A stretch of 7,390 nt of DNA from Mariprofundaceae bacterium (GCA_030950865.1 JAUZQR010000329.1:1-7390), one strand, 5' to 3'. Shown: positions 1 through 6,226, numbered from the stretch's first letter. Translations and numbers: made by a program. The notes: generated by a model not told the origin, from the sequence alone.

Positions 1-1162
1 GCGGCAAACGCTGTTGATGAATGCGGCTACGCATGGTGTTGGAGCGCGGCTCAACAATCACCCATAAATTGCCATTACTGCGCATGGCATGTTTGGCTGC
101 TGAAACCATGCCTTTAATGGCGGTAGGGTGATGGGCAAAATCATCAAAGATGCGAATACCGCACGCTTCACCGACCAAGGACATGCGCCGACGAATGCCT
201 GCAAAACGCTCAAAGGATTTTTGAATCATTGCTGCCGAAACACCGAGTTTTGTCGTCGCCGCTGCAACCGCACAGGCATTGGAAACATTATGCACACCAA
301 TCATATTCCAAGCACATTCGATGACCTTCTCAGCCTTGTGATATAAGCAAAATTTCGAGCCATCTTTTGCAAGGCATTGCCACTGCCACTCGGCATCACC
401 GTCGGTGTAAGAGCCCGCATATTCAGAGAAATAAGTTATCGGTGTCCAACAACCTTTTTCCAGCACATCGGGCAGGTGTTTATCATCTGCGTTAACAATA
501 ATATGCCCATTATTCGGCACGGTTCGCAAAAGATGCGAAAATTGTAATTTAATCGCATCCAAGTCAGGGAAAATATCAGCATGATCATACTCTAAATTGT
601 TTAAAATGAGTGTTTTTGCATGGTAATGAAGAAATTTTGAACGTTTATCAAAAAATGCCGTATCATATTCATCACCTTCAAGCACAAACGTTTCGCCTTC
701 GCCCAAACGCGCACCACCTTCGAAATTCTCAGGTATACCACCAATCAAAAAGCCTGGCGATTGACCTGCAACATCCAATACATGTGCCAAAATAGATGAT
801 GTTGTGGTCTTGCCGTGCGTACCCGCCACCACCACGGCATGACGGTTGGGCAAAATATGATTGCCAACAAATTCAGGCCCCGAGCAATAAGCCAAGCCAT
901 CTGCAAGAATCGCCTCAACTTCGACATTGCCACGGCTCATAGCATTGCCAATCACGCATAAATCAGGTTTTGATCTAAGATTTTCAACATCAAATGCGGC
1001 TATTTCAATGCCCAAATCCGCCAAATAGTCAGACATCGGCGGATAAACACCCGCATCAGAGCCTGACACATGCCAGCCCTTTTCTTTGGCAAGCCCTGCA
1101 ATCGCTGCCATGGCTGTTCCACAAATACCAAGAATATGAAGGTGTTTCAAATTTGAATCCAT
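1..1162 (-). CDS. mpl: UDP-N-acetylmuramate:L-alanyl-gamma-D-glutamyl-meso-diaminopimelate ligase (partial, 3' end off window)
   Basis: Mpl attaches the tripeptide L-Ala-gamma-D-Glu-mesoDAP, recovered from old peptidoglycan, to UDP-MurNAc using ATP in the cytoplasm, so it belongs to cell-wall recycling. The minus-strand frame is open from the ATG at 1162 to the left edge, 387 codons of a family usually about 450 long. Seen: an N-terminal HILGICGTAM nucleotide-binding loop (about residues 8-18), GSDAGVYPPMS, the Mur ligase P-loop GTHGKTTT (114-121), EGDEYDTAFFDKRSKF (162-177), LNNLEYDHADIF, FDDFAHHPTAI (339-349) and EPRSNTM (371-377). YPPMS and FFDKRSKF separate Mpl from MurC. An in-frame TGA upstream limits the start. 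I chose the ATG because homologues begin a few residues before HILGICG; an in-frame TTG four codons upstream is possible. No clear Shine-Dalgarno sequence precedes either. The gene is divergent from the esterase. No frameshift is seen in the visible part. Confidence 0.95.
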   Translation of the reverse strand, partial: MDSNLKHLHILGICGTAMAAIAGLAKEKGWHVSGSDAGVYPPMSDYLADLGIEIAAFDVENLRSKPDLCVIGNAMSRGNVEVEAILADGLAYCSGPEFVGNHILPNRHAVVVAGTHGKTTTSSILAHVLDVAGQSPGFLIGGIPENFEGGARLGEGETFVLEGDEYDTAFFDKRSKFLHYHAKTLILNNLEYDHADIFPDLDAIKLQFSHLLRTVPNNGHIIVNADDKHLPDVLEKGCWTPITYFSEYAGSYTDGDAEWQWQCLAKDGSKFCLYHKAEKVIECAWNMIGVHNVSNACAVAAATTKLGVSAAMIQKSFERFAGIRRRMSLVGEACGIRIFDDFAHHPTAIKGMVSAAKHAMRSNGNLWVIVEPRSNTMRSRIHQQRLP

Positions 1163-1250
1163 GCGTGCATTCAAGCATTCTTTGATGCATAGGGAAACTC
1201 TGACATGAATTTTTCTTTGTATGCGTCAATCTTTGTGGTGTGATTCGCCC

Positions 1251-1922
1251 ATGACAACCCATACGCTTCCCCATATCACGGCTGAAACCGCCGCCAATCC
1301 TACTGCTAGTATTATCTGGCTACATGGTCTGGGGGCAGATGGTCATGATTTTGAACCTATTATCCCTGAGTTAGGGCTACCTAATGATTTAGCGATTCGT
1401 TTTATTTTTCCACATGCACCTGCCATGCCCGTGTCCATCAATGGCGGTTATATCATGCCTGCATGGTATGATGTTAAACAACACGACCTAGGTATTGAGC
1501 ATGATAAAGATGGTGTACATGCATCTGCAGTTAGCATTCAAATGCTTATTGACCAAGAAATTATGCGCGGCATTCCTGCCAACCGTATTATCCTTGCTGG
1601 TTTTTCACAGGGTGCAGCCATGGCATTATATACTGGCTTGCGTCAAAGCGAGCCTTTGGCTGGCATCATGGCTTTATCAGGTTATGTTTTGCTGCCCAAT
1701 GAATCAGCATCCATCAGTGCTAAGAGTTTAAAAACACCCATCTTTATGGCGCATGGCGTGCATGACCCTGTGGTTCTTTTTGAATGGGGGGAAGCTTCAT
1801 ACAGAAAGCTACAAGCGCAAGGCTGTCCTGTAGCTTGGCATACTTATCCTATGGAACACTCACTTTGTGCGACGGAAATCAATGATATTGGCGCGTGGGT
1901 TACAAGCATACTTAAACCCTAA
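1251..1922 (+). CDS. COG0400-type alpha/beta-hydrolase carboxylesterase
   Basis: A 223-residue cytoplasmic serine hydrolase of the phospholipase/carboxylesterase family, which includes Pseudomonas carboxylesterase II and eukaryotic acyl-protein thioesterases. Family members hydrolyse short or medium acyl esters or thioesters; the substrate here cannot be read from sequence. Seen: oxyanion-loop motif HGLGADG (25-31), the FPHAP segment (53-57), nucleophile elbow GFSQG with catalytic Ser119, Asp172 in HGVHDPVV and His203 in MEHS. The catalytic triad is complete and the length fits the family (about 215-225). The same frame opens earlier at an ATG at 1221, which would add ten residues (MRQSLWCDSP) not expected in the family. 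I prefer 1251 because a GGTG-containing stretch at 1235-1240 sits at ribosome-binding distance and 1221 has no such site. The gene reads away from mpl and in the same direction as the PilZ gene, 91 bases downstream. Confidence 0.92.
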   Translation: MTTHTLPHITAETAANPTASIIWLHGLGADGHDFEPIIPELGLPNDLAIRFIFPHAPAMPVSINGGYIMPAWYDVKQHDLGIEHDKDGVHASAVSIQMLIDQEIMRGIPANRIILAGFSQGAAMALYTGLRQSEPLAGIMALSGYVLLPNESASISAKSLKTPIFMAHGVHDPVVLFEWGEASYRKLQAQGCPVAWHTYPMEHSLCATEINDIGAWVTSILKP

Positions 1923-1957
1923 CATTTAAAGTTTTGTGCTAAGTTATCCAGCCAAAA

Positions 1958-1974
1958 CTGGCATAGATTTTGCT
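1958..1974 (+). promoter_or_regulatory. Probable sigma-54 (RpoN) -24/-12 promoter for the PilZ gene
   Basis: The sequence CTGGCATAGATTTTGCT fits the sigma-54 consensus YTGGCACGN4TTGCW, with only two mismatches (C to T and G to A in the ACG part). The invariant GG (1960-1961) and GC (1972-1973) have the required spacing, and the flanks (AAA before, GGA after) also suit. It is intergenic and points at the PilZ gene. The start of transcription would be near 1985, giving a leader of about 29 bases that contains the ribosome-binding site. Sigma-54 promoters need an AAA+ enhancer-binding protein; no binding site for one was recognised upstream, and any such site would probably fall inside the esterase gene. 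Confidence 0.65.
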
Positions 1975-1982
1975 GGAAGACA

Positions 1983-1997
1983 CACTACTGAGTAGTG
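1983..1997. repeat. 15-base perfect palindrome at the predicted PilZ-gene transcription start
   Basis: CACTACT (1983-1989), a central G, then AGTAGTG (1991-1997) are exact reverse complements. It covers the start predicted from the sigma-54 element and ends three bases before the ribosome-binding site AAGGTGG (2001-2007). It could be a protein-binding operator, or a 5-bp RNA hairpin at the 5' end of the message that stabilises it or limits ribosome access. The symmetry is seen directly; any role is inference. Confidence 0.45.
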
Positions 1998-2013
1998 GCT
2001 AAGGTGGTTATCA

Positions 2014-2331
2014 ATGGATGAGTTTTCAGGTAGGCAAGAGCGTCGGCAACATGAACGCAAAGAAGCATCTTTTCAAATTGAAATCCAACATATAAACGAT
2101 GGCAGATTTGAACAAGTTGAACTCATTGATATTTCCGATGGTGGCATGCGCTTTAAAGTTTCCGATATTGCTGAATATTGTTTGAAACAAGAGCTGCGCG
2201 TCAGCGTGCCACAATTTGTGGCATCAGGTGAAGTCACCATGCAACATATGCGTGCCACCGTATTATGGCTTTATAAAGCTGATGCCGCCAATACATGTGC
2301 ATCCGTTGGCGTAAGCTTACGCCAACTTTAG
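2014..2331 (+). CDS. PilZ-domain protein, probable c-di-GMP receptor
   Basis: A 105-residue protein consisting essentially of one PilZ domain. The two c-di-GMP contact motifs are both present: RxxxR as R11-Q-H-E-R15 and DxSxxG as D39-I-S41-D-G-G44, followed by MRF and a beta-rich remainder. Intact motifs predict real c-di-GMP binding, unlike PilZ proteins that have lost them. No enzymatic or membrane part is attached, so it probably acts by binding a partner, typically of motility, pili or polysaccharide export; the partner is not in this window. Start: ATG at 2014 with ribosome-binding site AAGGTGG at 2001-2007, spacing six bases. A sigma-54 promoter lies just upstream, in keeping with flagellum or pilus control. 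The last codons are built from a perfect palindrome (2305-2326), and leuA converges from the other side 11 bases after the stop. Confidence 0.9.
   Translation: MDEFSGRQERRQHERKEASFQIEIQHINDGRFEQVELIDISDGGMRFKVSDIAEYCLKQELRVSVPQFVASGEVTMQHMRATVLWLYKADAANTCASVGVSLRQL
2305..2329 (+). terminator. Hairpin at the PilZ/leuA convergent junction, possible terminator
   Basis: GTTGGCGTAAG (2305-2315) is followed directly by its exact reverse complement (2316-2326), a 22-base perfect palindrome. In RNA it folds as a 9-bp stem GTTGGCGTA/TACGCCAAC with an AGCT tetraloop, followed on the plus strand by TTTA. It overlaps the final codons of the PilZ gene. On the minus strand it begins 17 bases after the leuA stop, where no U tract follows. 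It may end transcription for one or both genes, or protect their 3' ends. The short U tract makes plus-strand termination only moderately convincing. Confidence 0.5.
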
Positions 2332-2342
2332 ACTCACAGCAC

Positions 2343-3887
2343 CTACACCCCTGAATATTGCGCATGCACCTCACGCGCATGCATATTTGGCAGCTTGTTT
2401 AATGCTGCAATCAAAGCTTTGGCTGATGCCACAACAATATCCGTATCCGAGCCTTGTCCATTCACAACCAAGTCTTCATTTTGCAAGCGCACCGTTACCT
2501 CACCCTGCGCATCCGTACCTGCCGTGATGGCATTCACGGAATAAAGCAACAAACGACCATTGGGTTCCACCAATGATTTAATGGCTTTAAATGCCGCATC
2601 AACAGGTCCATCACCTTCCGCAGTCGCCTTGTGAATCTCACCTTCAATATCCAATTCCACAGCCGCAACTGGCGAATCACTGGTGCCAGAAGCCGCATGC
2701 AAACTTACCAATTTCACACGTTCCATATTCACTTCCGAATCACCCGCCAAAATGGTCATCAAATCTTCATCAAAGATGTCTTTTTTCTTATCCGCCAAAT
2801 TTTTAAAACGCTCAAATACAGCATTCAAATCATCACCATCCAATGCCACTCCCAAATCGACATAACGTGCTTTCAAGGCTGCACGACCTGAATGTTTGCC
2901 CAAAACCATGCGATTGGTATTCCAACCAACAGATTCTGGGGTAATGATTTCGTAGGTTTGTTTATGCTTTAACACACCATCTTGATGAATGCCCGACTCA
3001 TGGGCAAAAGCATTGGCTCCAACAATTGATTTGTTGGCTTGCACAGGCATCCCTGTAATCTGACTCACCATTTTCGAGGTTGGCACAATCTTCGTGGTAT
3101 CAATACCCGTTTCAATATCATAATAATCACTACGAGTTTTCAATGTCATCACCACTTCTTCCAAAGCAGCATTGCCAGCACGCTCACCCAAACCATTAAT
3201 GGTACATTCCACCTGCCGTGCTCCGCCCTCAACCGCTGCCAATGAGTTCGCCACTGCCAAACCCAAATCATTATGACAATGTACCGAGAAAATCGCTTGG
3301 TCGGAGTTTGGCACACGTTCAATCAATGTTTTGATGCGGTTGCCAAATTCAAACGGTGTCATATAACCCACCGTATCAGGGATATTAATAATTCGTGCGC
3401 CAGCTTTAATCGTCGCTTCGACAATACGGCACAAAAAATCAATCTCAGAGCGACCAGCATCTTCGGCAGAGAATTCCACTTCGGGTGCCAATGAACGTGC
3501 TTGGGTTACTGCTTCAATGGCGCGCTGCACCACCTGATCGGGGTTCATGCGTAATTTGGCTTCCATATGGATGGGGCTGGTGGCAATAAAGGTATGAATT
3601 CGGGCACGGTCTCCCGCAGGCTTTACAGCTTCGCCTGCCCGCTCAATATCTTTGGGATGCGCACGCGCCAAACCAGCAATGCATGGACCTTGTACTTCCG
3701 AAGCAATACGATGCACCGCCTCAAAATCACCTGGTGATGCAATAGGAAAGCCTGCCTCAATAATATCCACACCCAGTGCCGCCAAACCATGAGCTACGCG
3801 TAATTTTTCTTCGATATTCATGGAGCAGCCTGGTGACTGCTCACCATCACGCAATGTGGTATCAAAAATATATAAACGGTCAGACAT
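2343..3887 (-). CDS. leuA: 2-isopropylmalate synthase
   Basis: LeuA condenses acetyl-CoA with 2-ketoisovalerate to give 2-isopropylmalate, the committed step of leucine synthesis, in the cytoplasm. The 514-residue length is normal for the bacterial type. Seen: [13 protein letters not shown] (8-20) with R13 and metal ligand D14; EAGFP (44-48); metal ligands in HCHNDLG (H203, H205) and [10 protein letters not shown] (231-240, N239); HESGIHQDG (296-304); GKHSGR (330-335); and a C-terminal regulatory dimer domain from about 390 to 500, which in characterised enzymes carries leucine feedback inhibition. The HESGIHQDG and regulatory segments separate it from homocitrate and citramalate synthases less firmly than the overall pattern does. 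Start: ATG at 3887 with AGGAGA at 3893-3898, five bases away. Upstream lies an attenuator, so expression should fall when leucyl-tRNA is plentiful. Other leu genes are not in the window. Confidence 0.97.
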   Translation of the reverse strand: MSDRLYIFDTTLRDGEQSPGCSMNIEEKLRVAHGLAALGVDIIEAGFPIASPGDFEAVHRIASEVQGPCIAGLARAHPKDIERAGEAVKPAGDRARIHTFIATSPIHMEAKLRMNPDQVVQRAIEAVTQARSLAPEVEFSAEDAGRSEIDFLCRIVEATIKAGARIINIPDTVGYMTPFEFGNRIKTLIERVPNSDQAIFSVHCHNDLGLAVANSLAAVEGGARQVECTINGLGERAGNAALEEVVMTLKTRSDYYDIETGIDTTKIVPTSKMVSQITGMPVQANKSIVGANAFAHESGIHQDGVLKHKQTYEIITPESVGWNTNRMVLGKHSGRAALKARYVDLGVALDGDDLNAVFERFKNLADKKKDIFDEDLMTILAGDSEVNMERVKLVSLHAASGTSDSPVAAVELDIEGEIHKATAEGDGPVDAAFKAIKSLVEPNGRLLLYSVNAITAGTDAQGEVTVRLQNEDLVVNGQGSDTDIVVASAKALIAALNKLPNMHAREVHAQYSGV

Positions 3888-3903
3888 ATTGTTCTCCTAA
3901 CAT

Positions 3904-3932
3904 AAAAAAAGCCACGGGGATTAACCGTGGCT
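3904..3932 (-). terminator. Intrinsic terminator of the leuA attenuator
   Basis: On the minus strand the arms AGCCACGG (3932-3925) and CCGTGGCT (3917-3910) form a perfect 8-bp GC-rich stem with a 7-base loop, followed at once by six Us (3909-3904). It lies only six bases before the leuA ribosome-binding site and after the leader peptide stop. A strong terminator on the coding strand directly ahead of a gene makes sense as an attenuator. It could also end readthrough from pssA. Confidence 0.92.
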
Positions 3933-3985
3933 CGTAACTATCATGACTAAATGAAATAAAAAGTATTCAGTCCGTACACGAGCCA
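3928..3985 (-). promoter_or_regulatory. leuA antiterminator (alternative pairing to the terminator)
   Basis: Within the last codons of the leader peptide gene, TGGCTCGTG (3985-3977) can pair with TACGAGCCA (3936-3928): eight Watson-Crick pairs plus one G-U. The second strand uses the first five bases of the terminator's 5' arm, so the two structures exclude each other. A ribosome halted at the CTA-TTA-TTG run (4002-3994) leaves most of the first strand free, which favours readthrough. A ribosome reaching the stop at 3969 covers it, which favours termination. The pairing is seen in sequence; the mechanism is inferred from the known leu, his and trp attenuators. Confidence 0.82.
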
Positions 3986-4044
3986 GCACTGCGCAATAAT
4001 AGCGCATGATTCCAAAAGAGTAGGTGTAAAGTGAAATGACTCAT
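3967..4044 (-). CDS. leuL: leu operon leader peptide (attenuation sensor)
   Basis: A 25-codon frame from ATG 4044 to TGA 3969, too short for normal gene calling. It begins MSHFTLHLLFW and contains NHALLLRSAG. Six of 25 codons are Leu (6, 8, 9, 15, 16, 17), including CTA-TTA-TTG in a row, and none uses CTG. Like enterobacterial LeuL it starts M-S/T-H and has a mid-peptide Leu run followed by Arg, although it is not closely similar overall. The Leu run sits in the loop of a small hairpin, TGCGC (4006-4002)/GCGCA (3994-3990). Its role is to be translated, not to act as a protein: ribosome stalling under leucine shortage selects the antiterminator. An in-frame TAG upstream rules out a longer form. 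There is no Shine-Dalgarno sequence, and the promoter placement suggests a leaderless message. Confidence 0.88.
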   Translation of the reverse strand: MSHFTLHLLFWNHALLLRSAGSCTD

Positions 4045-4051
4045 GCGGCGA

Positions 4052-4081
4052 AGTATGCGCGGCTAAAGCGGTAAAGGTCAA
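4052..4081 (-). promoter_or_regulatory. Probable sigma-70 promoter of the leuL-leuA transcript
   Basis: On the minus strand TTGACC (4081-4076; five of six -35 bases) is separated by 18 bases from CATACT (4057-4052; four of six -10 bases). The -35 element overlaps the pssA stop codon. The first purine at a normal distance downstream is A4044, the A of the leader ATG, so transcription probably starts at or next to the leader start codon. No other convincing promoter was found between pssA and leuA. Confidence 0.6.
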
Positions 4082-4857
4082 TCATTACCTGATTCTTGTT
4101 TACGCTTGCGTGCTGCACGCCGTGCCAAACGGTAATGTCTGGCTTTTTGATGCTGCCAAATGCTCAACATCGGGCCGTGTAATACATATGCCATAAAAAC
4201 AGCAAATAAAATACGGTACGGATCGGTCATTACAAGAACAATAGCAATCATCATAATGACAATCATGGCAAATGATCGTTTTTGATGTAAATCAATATCT
4301 TTGCCCGATATAAAACGCACACCACTGACCATCAACCATGCCAAAAATGCTGCAATGACGCCCCAAAGCCAGCTAACGGGTTCCAAAGCACTCTCTTCAT
4401 GAAATAATACTGCTGCTGCAATCAGTAACGCCGTTGCAGGTGTTGGCAAACCTTGAAAATACTTCTTATCTTGAATGGCAATTTGGGTATTAAAACGAGC
4501 CAAACGCAATGCCGAGCATGCCGCAATTAAAAATGCTGCCAACCAACCCAGTTTTCCCAGTGGTGTGAGTGCCCACAAATAAATCAACACTGCAGGTGCA
4601 ATACCAAAGGAAGTCATGTCACACAATGAATCCAATTCTGCACCAAATGCAGTTTCAGCATTCAATAAACGGGCCACTCGCCCATCCAACATATCAAAAA
4701 CCGCAGCGGCAATAATTGCCCAAGCTGCCAGTTCATATTTACCCTGAATCGCCGCAATTAAGGCATAAAATCCTGCAAACAAACCCATAATAGTGAACAA
4801 ACTTGGAAGAATATAGATGCCGCGACGCATGTTGAGTGTTTTGCTTACGCTTTTCAT
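4078..4857 (-). CDS. pssA: CDP-diacylglycerol--serine O-phosphatidyltransferase (phosphatidylserine synthase)
   Basis: PssA transfers a phosphatidyl group from CDP-diacylglycerol to L-serine, making phosphatidylserine, the precursor of phosphatidylethanolamine, at the inner membrane. The 259-residue protein carries the complete CDP-alcohol phosphotransferase signature DGx2ARx8Gx3Dx3D: D58-G59, A62-R63, G72, D76, D80, with D55 just before. RLARFN and the FQGLPTPA segment are typical of the membrane PssA type, as opposed to the phospholipase-D-like enzyme of E. coli. Several hydrophobic helices span the chain, and the C-terminus is basic (RLARRAARKRK). The start at 4857 overlaps the preceding small gene by the four bases ATGA, implying translational coupling. 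An internal ATG at 4830 (MRRGIYILP) would match a shorter N-terminus seen in many homologues. No decarboxylase gene (psd) adjoins it. leuA lies downstream on the same strand. Confidence 0.93.
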   Translation of the reverse strand: MKSVSKTLNMRRGIYILPSLFTIMGLFAGFYALIAAIQGKYELAAWAIIAAAVFDMLDGRVARLLNAETAFGAELDSLCDMTSFGIAPAVLIYLWALTPLGKLGWLAAFLIAACSALRLARFNTQIAIQDKKYFQGLPTPATALLIAAAVLFHEESALEPVSWLWGVIAAFLAWLMVSGVRFISGKDIDLHQKRSFAMIVIMMIAIVLVMTDPYRILFAVFMAYVLHGPMLSIWQHQKARHYRLARRAARKRKQESGND

Positions 4858-5039
4858 GATTCGACTTTACGCGCCAAAATGGTCGCTGTTGTAATCCAGC
4901 CTAGAGCCGTTGCAATCAGCAAAGATGCCAATGTTCCAATAATAAAAGACCAACCCTGTGGGGCAAGCAGGGCACTTCCACGCGCACCTCTAGGTAAAGC
5001 CTGATATTTATTTGTTGTTGTTTCCATCTGTGTTGTCAT
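4854..5039 (-). CDS. Small single-pass membrane protein of unknown function, coupled to pssA
   Basis: I do not recognise this 61-residue protein. It has a polar N-terminus rich in Thr and Gln (MTTQMETTTNK), a short basic stretch (PRGARG), and one strong hydrophobic helix from about W30 to L55, ending ARKVES. The positive charges on both flanks leave the orientation unclear. Its stop overlaps the pssA start (ATGA), the usual sign of a real co-translated gene, so a role near phospholipid synthesis is a reasonable guess but no more. Start choices in frame are TTG 5048, ATG 5039 and ATG 5027; none has a clear ribosome-binding site. It is not a psd remnant that I can detect. The gap to hemF is 66 bases and presumably holds the promoter, though I found no good match. 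Confidence 0.6.
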   Translation of the reverse strand: MTTQMETTTNKYQALPRGARGSALLAPQGWSFIIGTLASLLIATALGWITTATILARKVES

Positions 5040-5105
5040 GAGACGCAATCTACATATTTAAGGTAAAAGCCCAAAGTTTTTCGCAAATTCACGTATAAAA
5101 GATTA

Positions 5106-6146
5106 TCAGTCACGATGGTTTTTAAGCGTTGGCGGAATCACATCACCTGATGCCTGCATCGCCAAGGCTTCAGGATGTTTGCTGTAATGCTGGCGTGAAA
5201 TTGCCGCAAGTTTTGCTTTTACTTTATCATCAACAAGTGCTGGTGAATGGGCTGGCAGAGCTGCAATAAGAGCAGATAACAACTTATCTTGAGGCGCTGG
5301 CATGTTTTCAACCCATGACATCAACAAATTACGATTCACATAGGCAGGAAGCGACCCTAAAATACCAATATCATTCTGATTATGCACCATCAAGCCTGTT
5401 GTTGTACCACGATCCAAGGTCAAAACCTGCAAAAAATACAACGAATGATAAGCCAACTGTGTTGCTTTATCGGCTTCACTGATGGCATGATTTGTTTGCA
5501 ACGCCGCAGCTAGAATATCCAAATAGGTGTCAATCGCTGCCTCACCTACCGATTGTGCCAATGCTCTATCCTTATCGGCATCACCAGTATGGTATTGCTC
5601 CAAATAAAAGTGCGAAACACCGCGATGCCGCGCTAATACGGGAATATAAAAATAACGCTCCCCCTGTGCCACGCCTTCGTCATACTGCGCTGGGGCAGCC
5701 TGTTTCATCGCATCAAAAAACTGTTGCGTGGCAGCGGGGTTTTCAATCGACGGATTCAAATCCGCCATCATGCGCCAATAGCCTTCACCATTCTTCATCT
5801 CCGTCCAACTAATATGGATATGCACAGAAGGCGCATGCGGGTGACATGGGTGGATAATGGTTGAAATTGCAGTTGCCGAACCAAGTTTTTTGTCTGGATT
5901 CTCATCATAATGCACCTGTGAGACATTCACCGAACCACGTCCAAACAAATCATCATCGGCTGTGGCAAAACGTACACCGCCACCATGTTTGCCCTCATCA
6001 CGAAACCATTCAACCGCCTCAAAGGATTGTACGCTATTCAACTCGCGCGCTAATTTTTCCAAGCCTTGAACAAAGCGTGCTTGCAAACGCGTGACCAGTT
6101 CATTGGCTTGTTTGGCTTTATTTGATTGTGCGGGAATACGTTGCAT
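5106..6146 (-). CDS. hemF: Divergent oxygen-dependent coproporphyrinogen III oxidase
   Basis: HemF uses O2 to decarboxylate two propionates of coproporphyrinogen III, giving protoporphyrinogen IX, in the cytoplasm. Numbered from the chosen start (346 residues), family landmarks are recognisable: WFRDEGKHGGG (47-57), VNVSQVH (73-79, compare GVNFSHVHG of E. coli), the His-rich HPCHPHAPSVHIH (99-111, compare VVHPHNPYVPTSHANVRFF), RHRGVSHFYLE and LDRGTTTGL (244-252), which keeps the family's DRGT with the conserved Asp-Arg pair. Differences are clear: the GGGFDLTP stretch is replaced by RMMADLNP, and about 45 extra residues follow the usual C-terminus. The frame opens as far up as 6260, but ATG 6146 has a GAGAG ribosome-binding site eight bases away, and a candidate promoter lies inside the longer version. 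It is divergent from hemC. Function is likely but the protein is an outlier, so a changed substrate or mechanism is possible. Confidence 0.78.
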   Translation of the reverse strand: MQRIPAQSNKAKQANELVTRLQARFVQGLEKLARELNSVQSFEAVEWFRDEGKHGGGVRFATADDDLFGRGSVNVSQVHYDENPDKKLGSATAISTIIHPCHPHAPSVHIHISWTEMKNGEGYWRMMADLNPSIENPAATQQFFDAMKQAAPAQYDEGVAQGERYFYIPVLARHRGVSHFYLEQYHTGDADKDRALAQSVGEAAIDTYLDILAAALQTNHAISEADKATQLAYHSLYFLQVLTLDRGTTTGLMVHNQNDIGILGSLPAYVNRNLLMSWVENMPAPQDKLLSALIAALPAHSPALVDDKVKAKLAAISRQHYSKHPEALAMQASGDVIPPTLKNHRD

Positions 6147-6197
6147 GCAATTATCTCTCGTCATTAAAGATTCATTTGATTCATATTGAAATGGGCA

Positions 6198-6226
6198 ACT
6201 ATGAAGAGGAAACCAGCAAGCTTCAA
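6198..6226 (-). promoter_or_regulatory. Candidate sigma-70 promoter for hemF
   Basis: On the minus strand TTGAAG (6226-6221) and CATAGT (6203-6198) are 17 bases apart, each matching four of six consensus bases. Transcription would start near 6191, about 45 bases before the chosen hemF ATG at 6146. This supports that start over the ATGs at 6260 and 6230, which lie upstream of the element. Confidence 0.4.

Noticed and set aside
1221..1250. Upstream ATG that would extend the esterase by ten residues
   Set aside because: It has a poorer ribosome-binding site than ATG 1251, and the extra residues are not expected in the family.
1163..1250. Promoters in the mpl/esterase divergent gap
   Set aside because: Candidate -35/-10 pairs on both strands matched at most three of six -10 bases at acceptable spacing, too weak to annotate.
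1056..1274. Minus-strand 72-residue frame starting at 1274, crossing the mpl start
   Set aside because: It lies out of frame over the mpl N-terminus, whose Mpl motifs are unmistakable, and it resembles no known protein.
1941..2013. c-di-GMP riboswitch upstream of the PilZ gene
   Set aside because: The region is too short and lacks the conserved GEMM core; the sigma-54 promoter explains the sequence better.
2360..2383. GCGCATGCA repeated twice 15 bases apart near the leuA 3' end
   Set aside because: Both copies encode similar residues (MHAR and VHAQ in the LeuA C-terminus), and there is no further copy nearby to suggest a repeat family.
4099..4128. TGGCACG-like sequence on the minus strand inside pssA resembling a sigma-54 -24 element
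   Set aside because: The GC of the -12 element is one base out of register, and the site is inside coding sequence, where it encodes the basic C-terminus.
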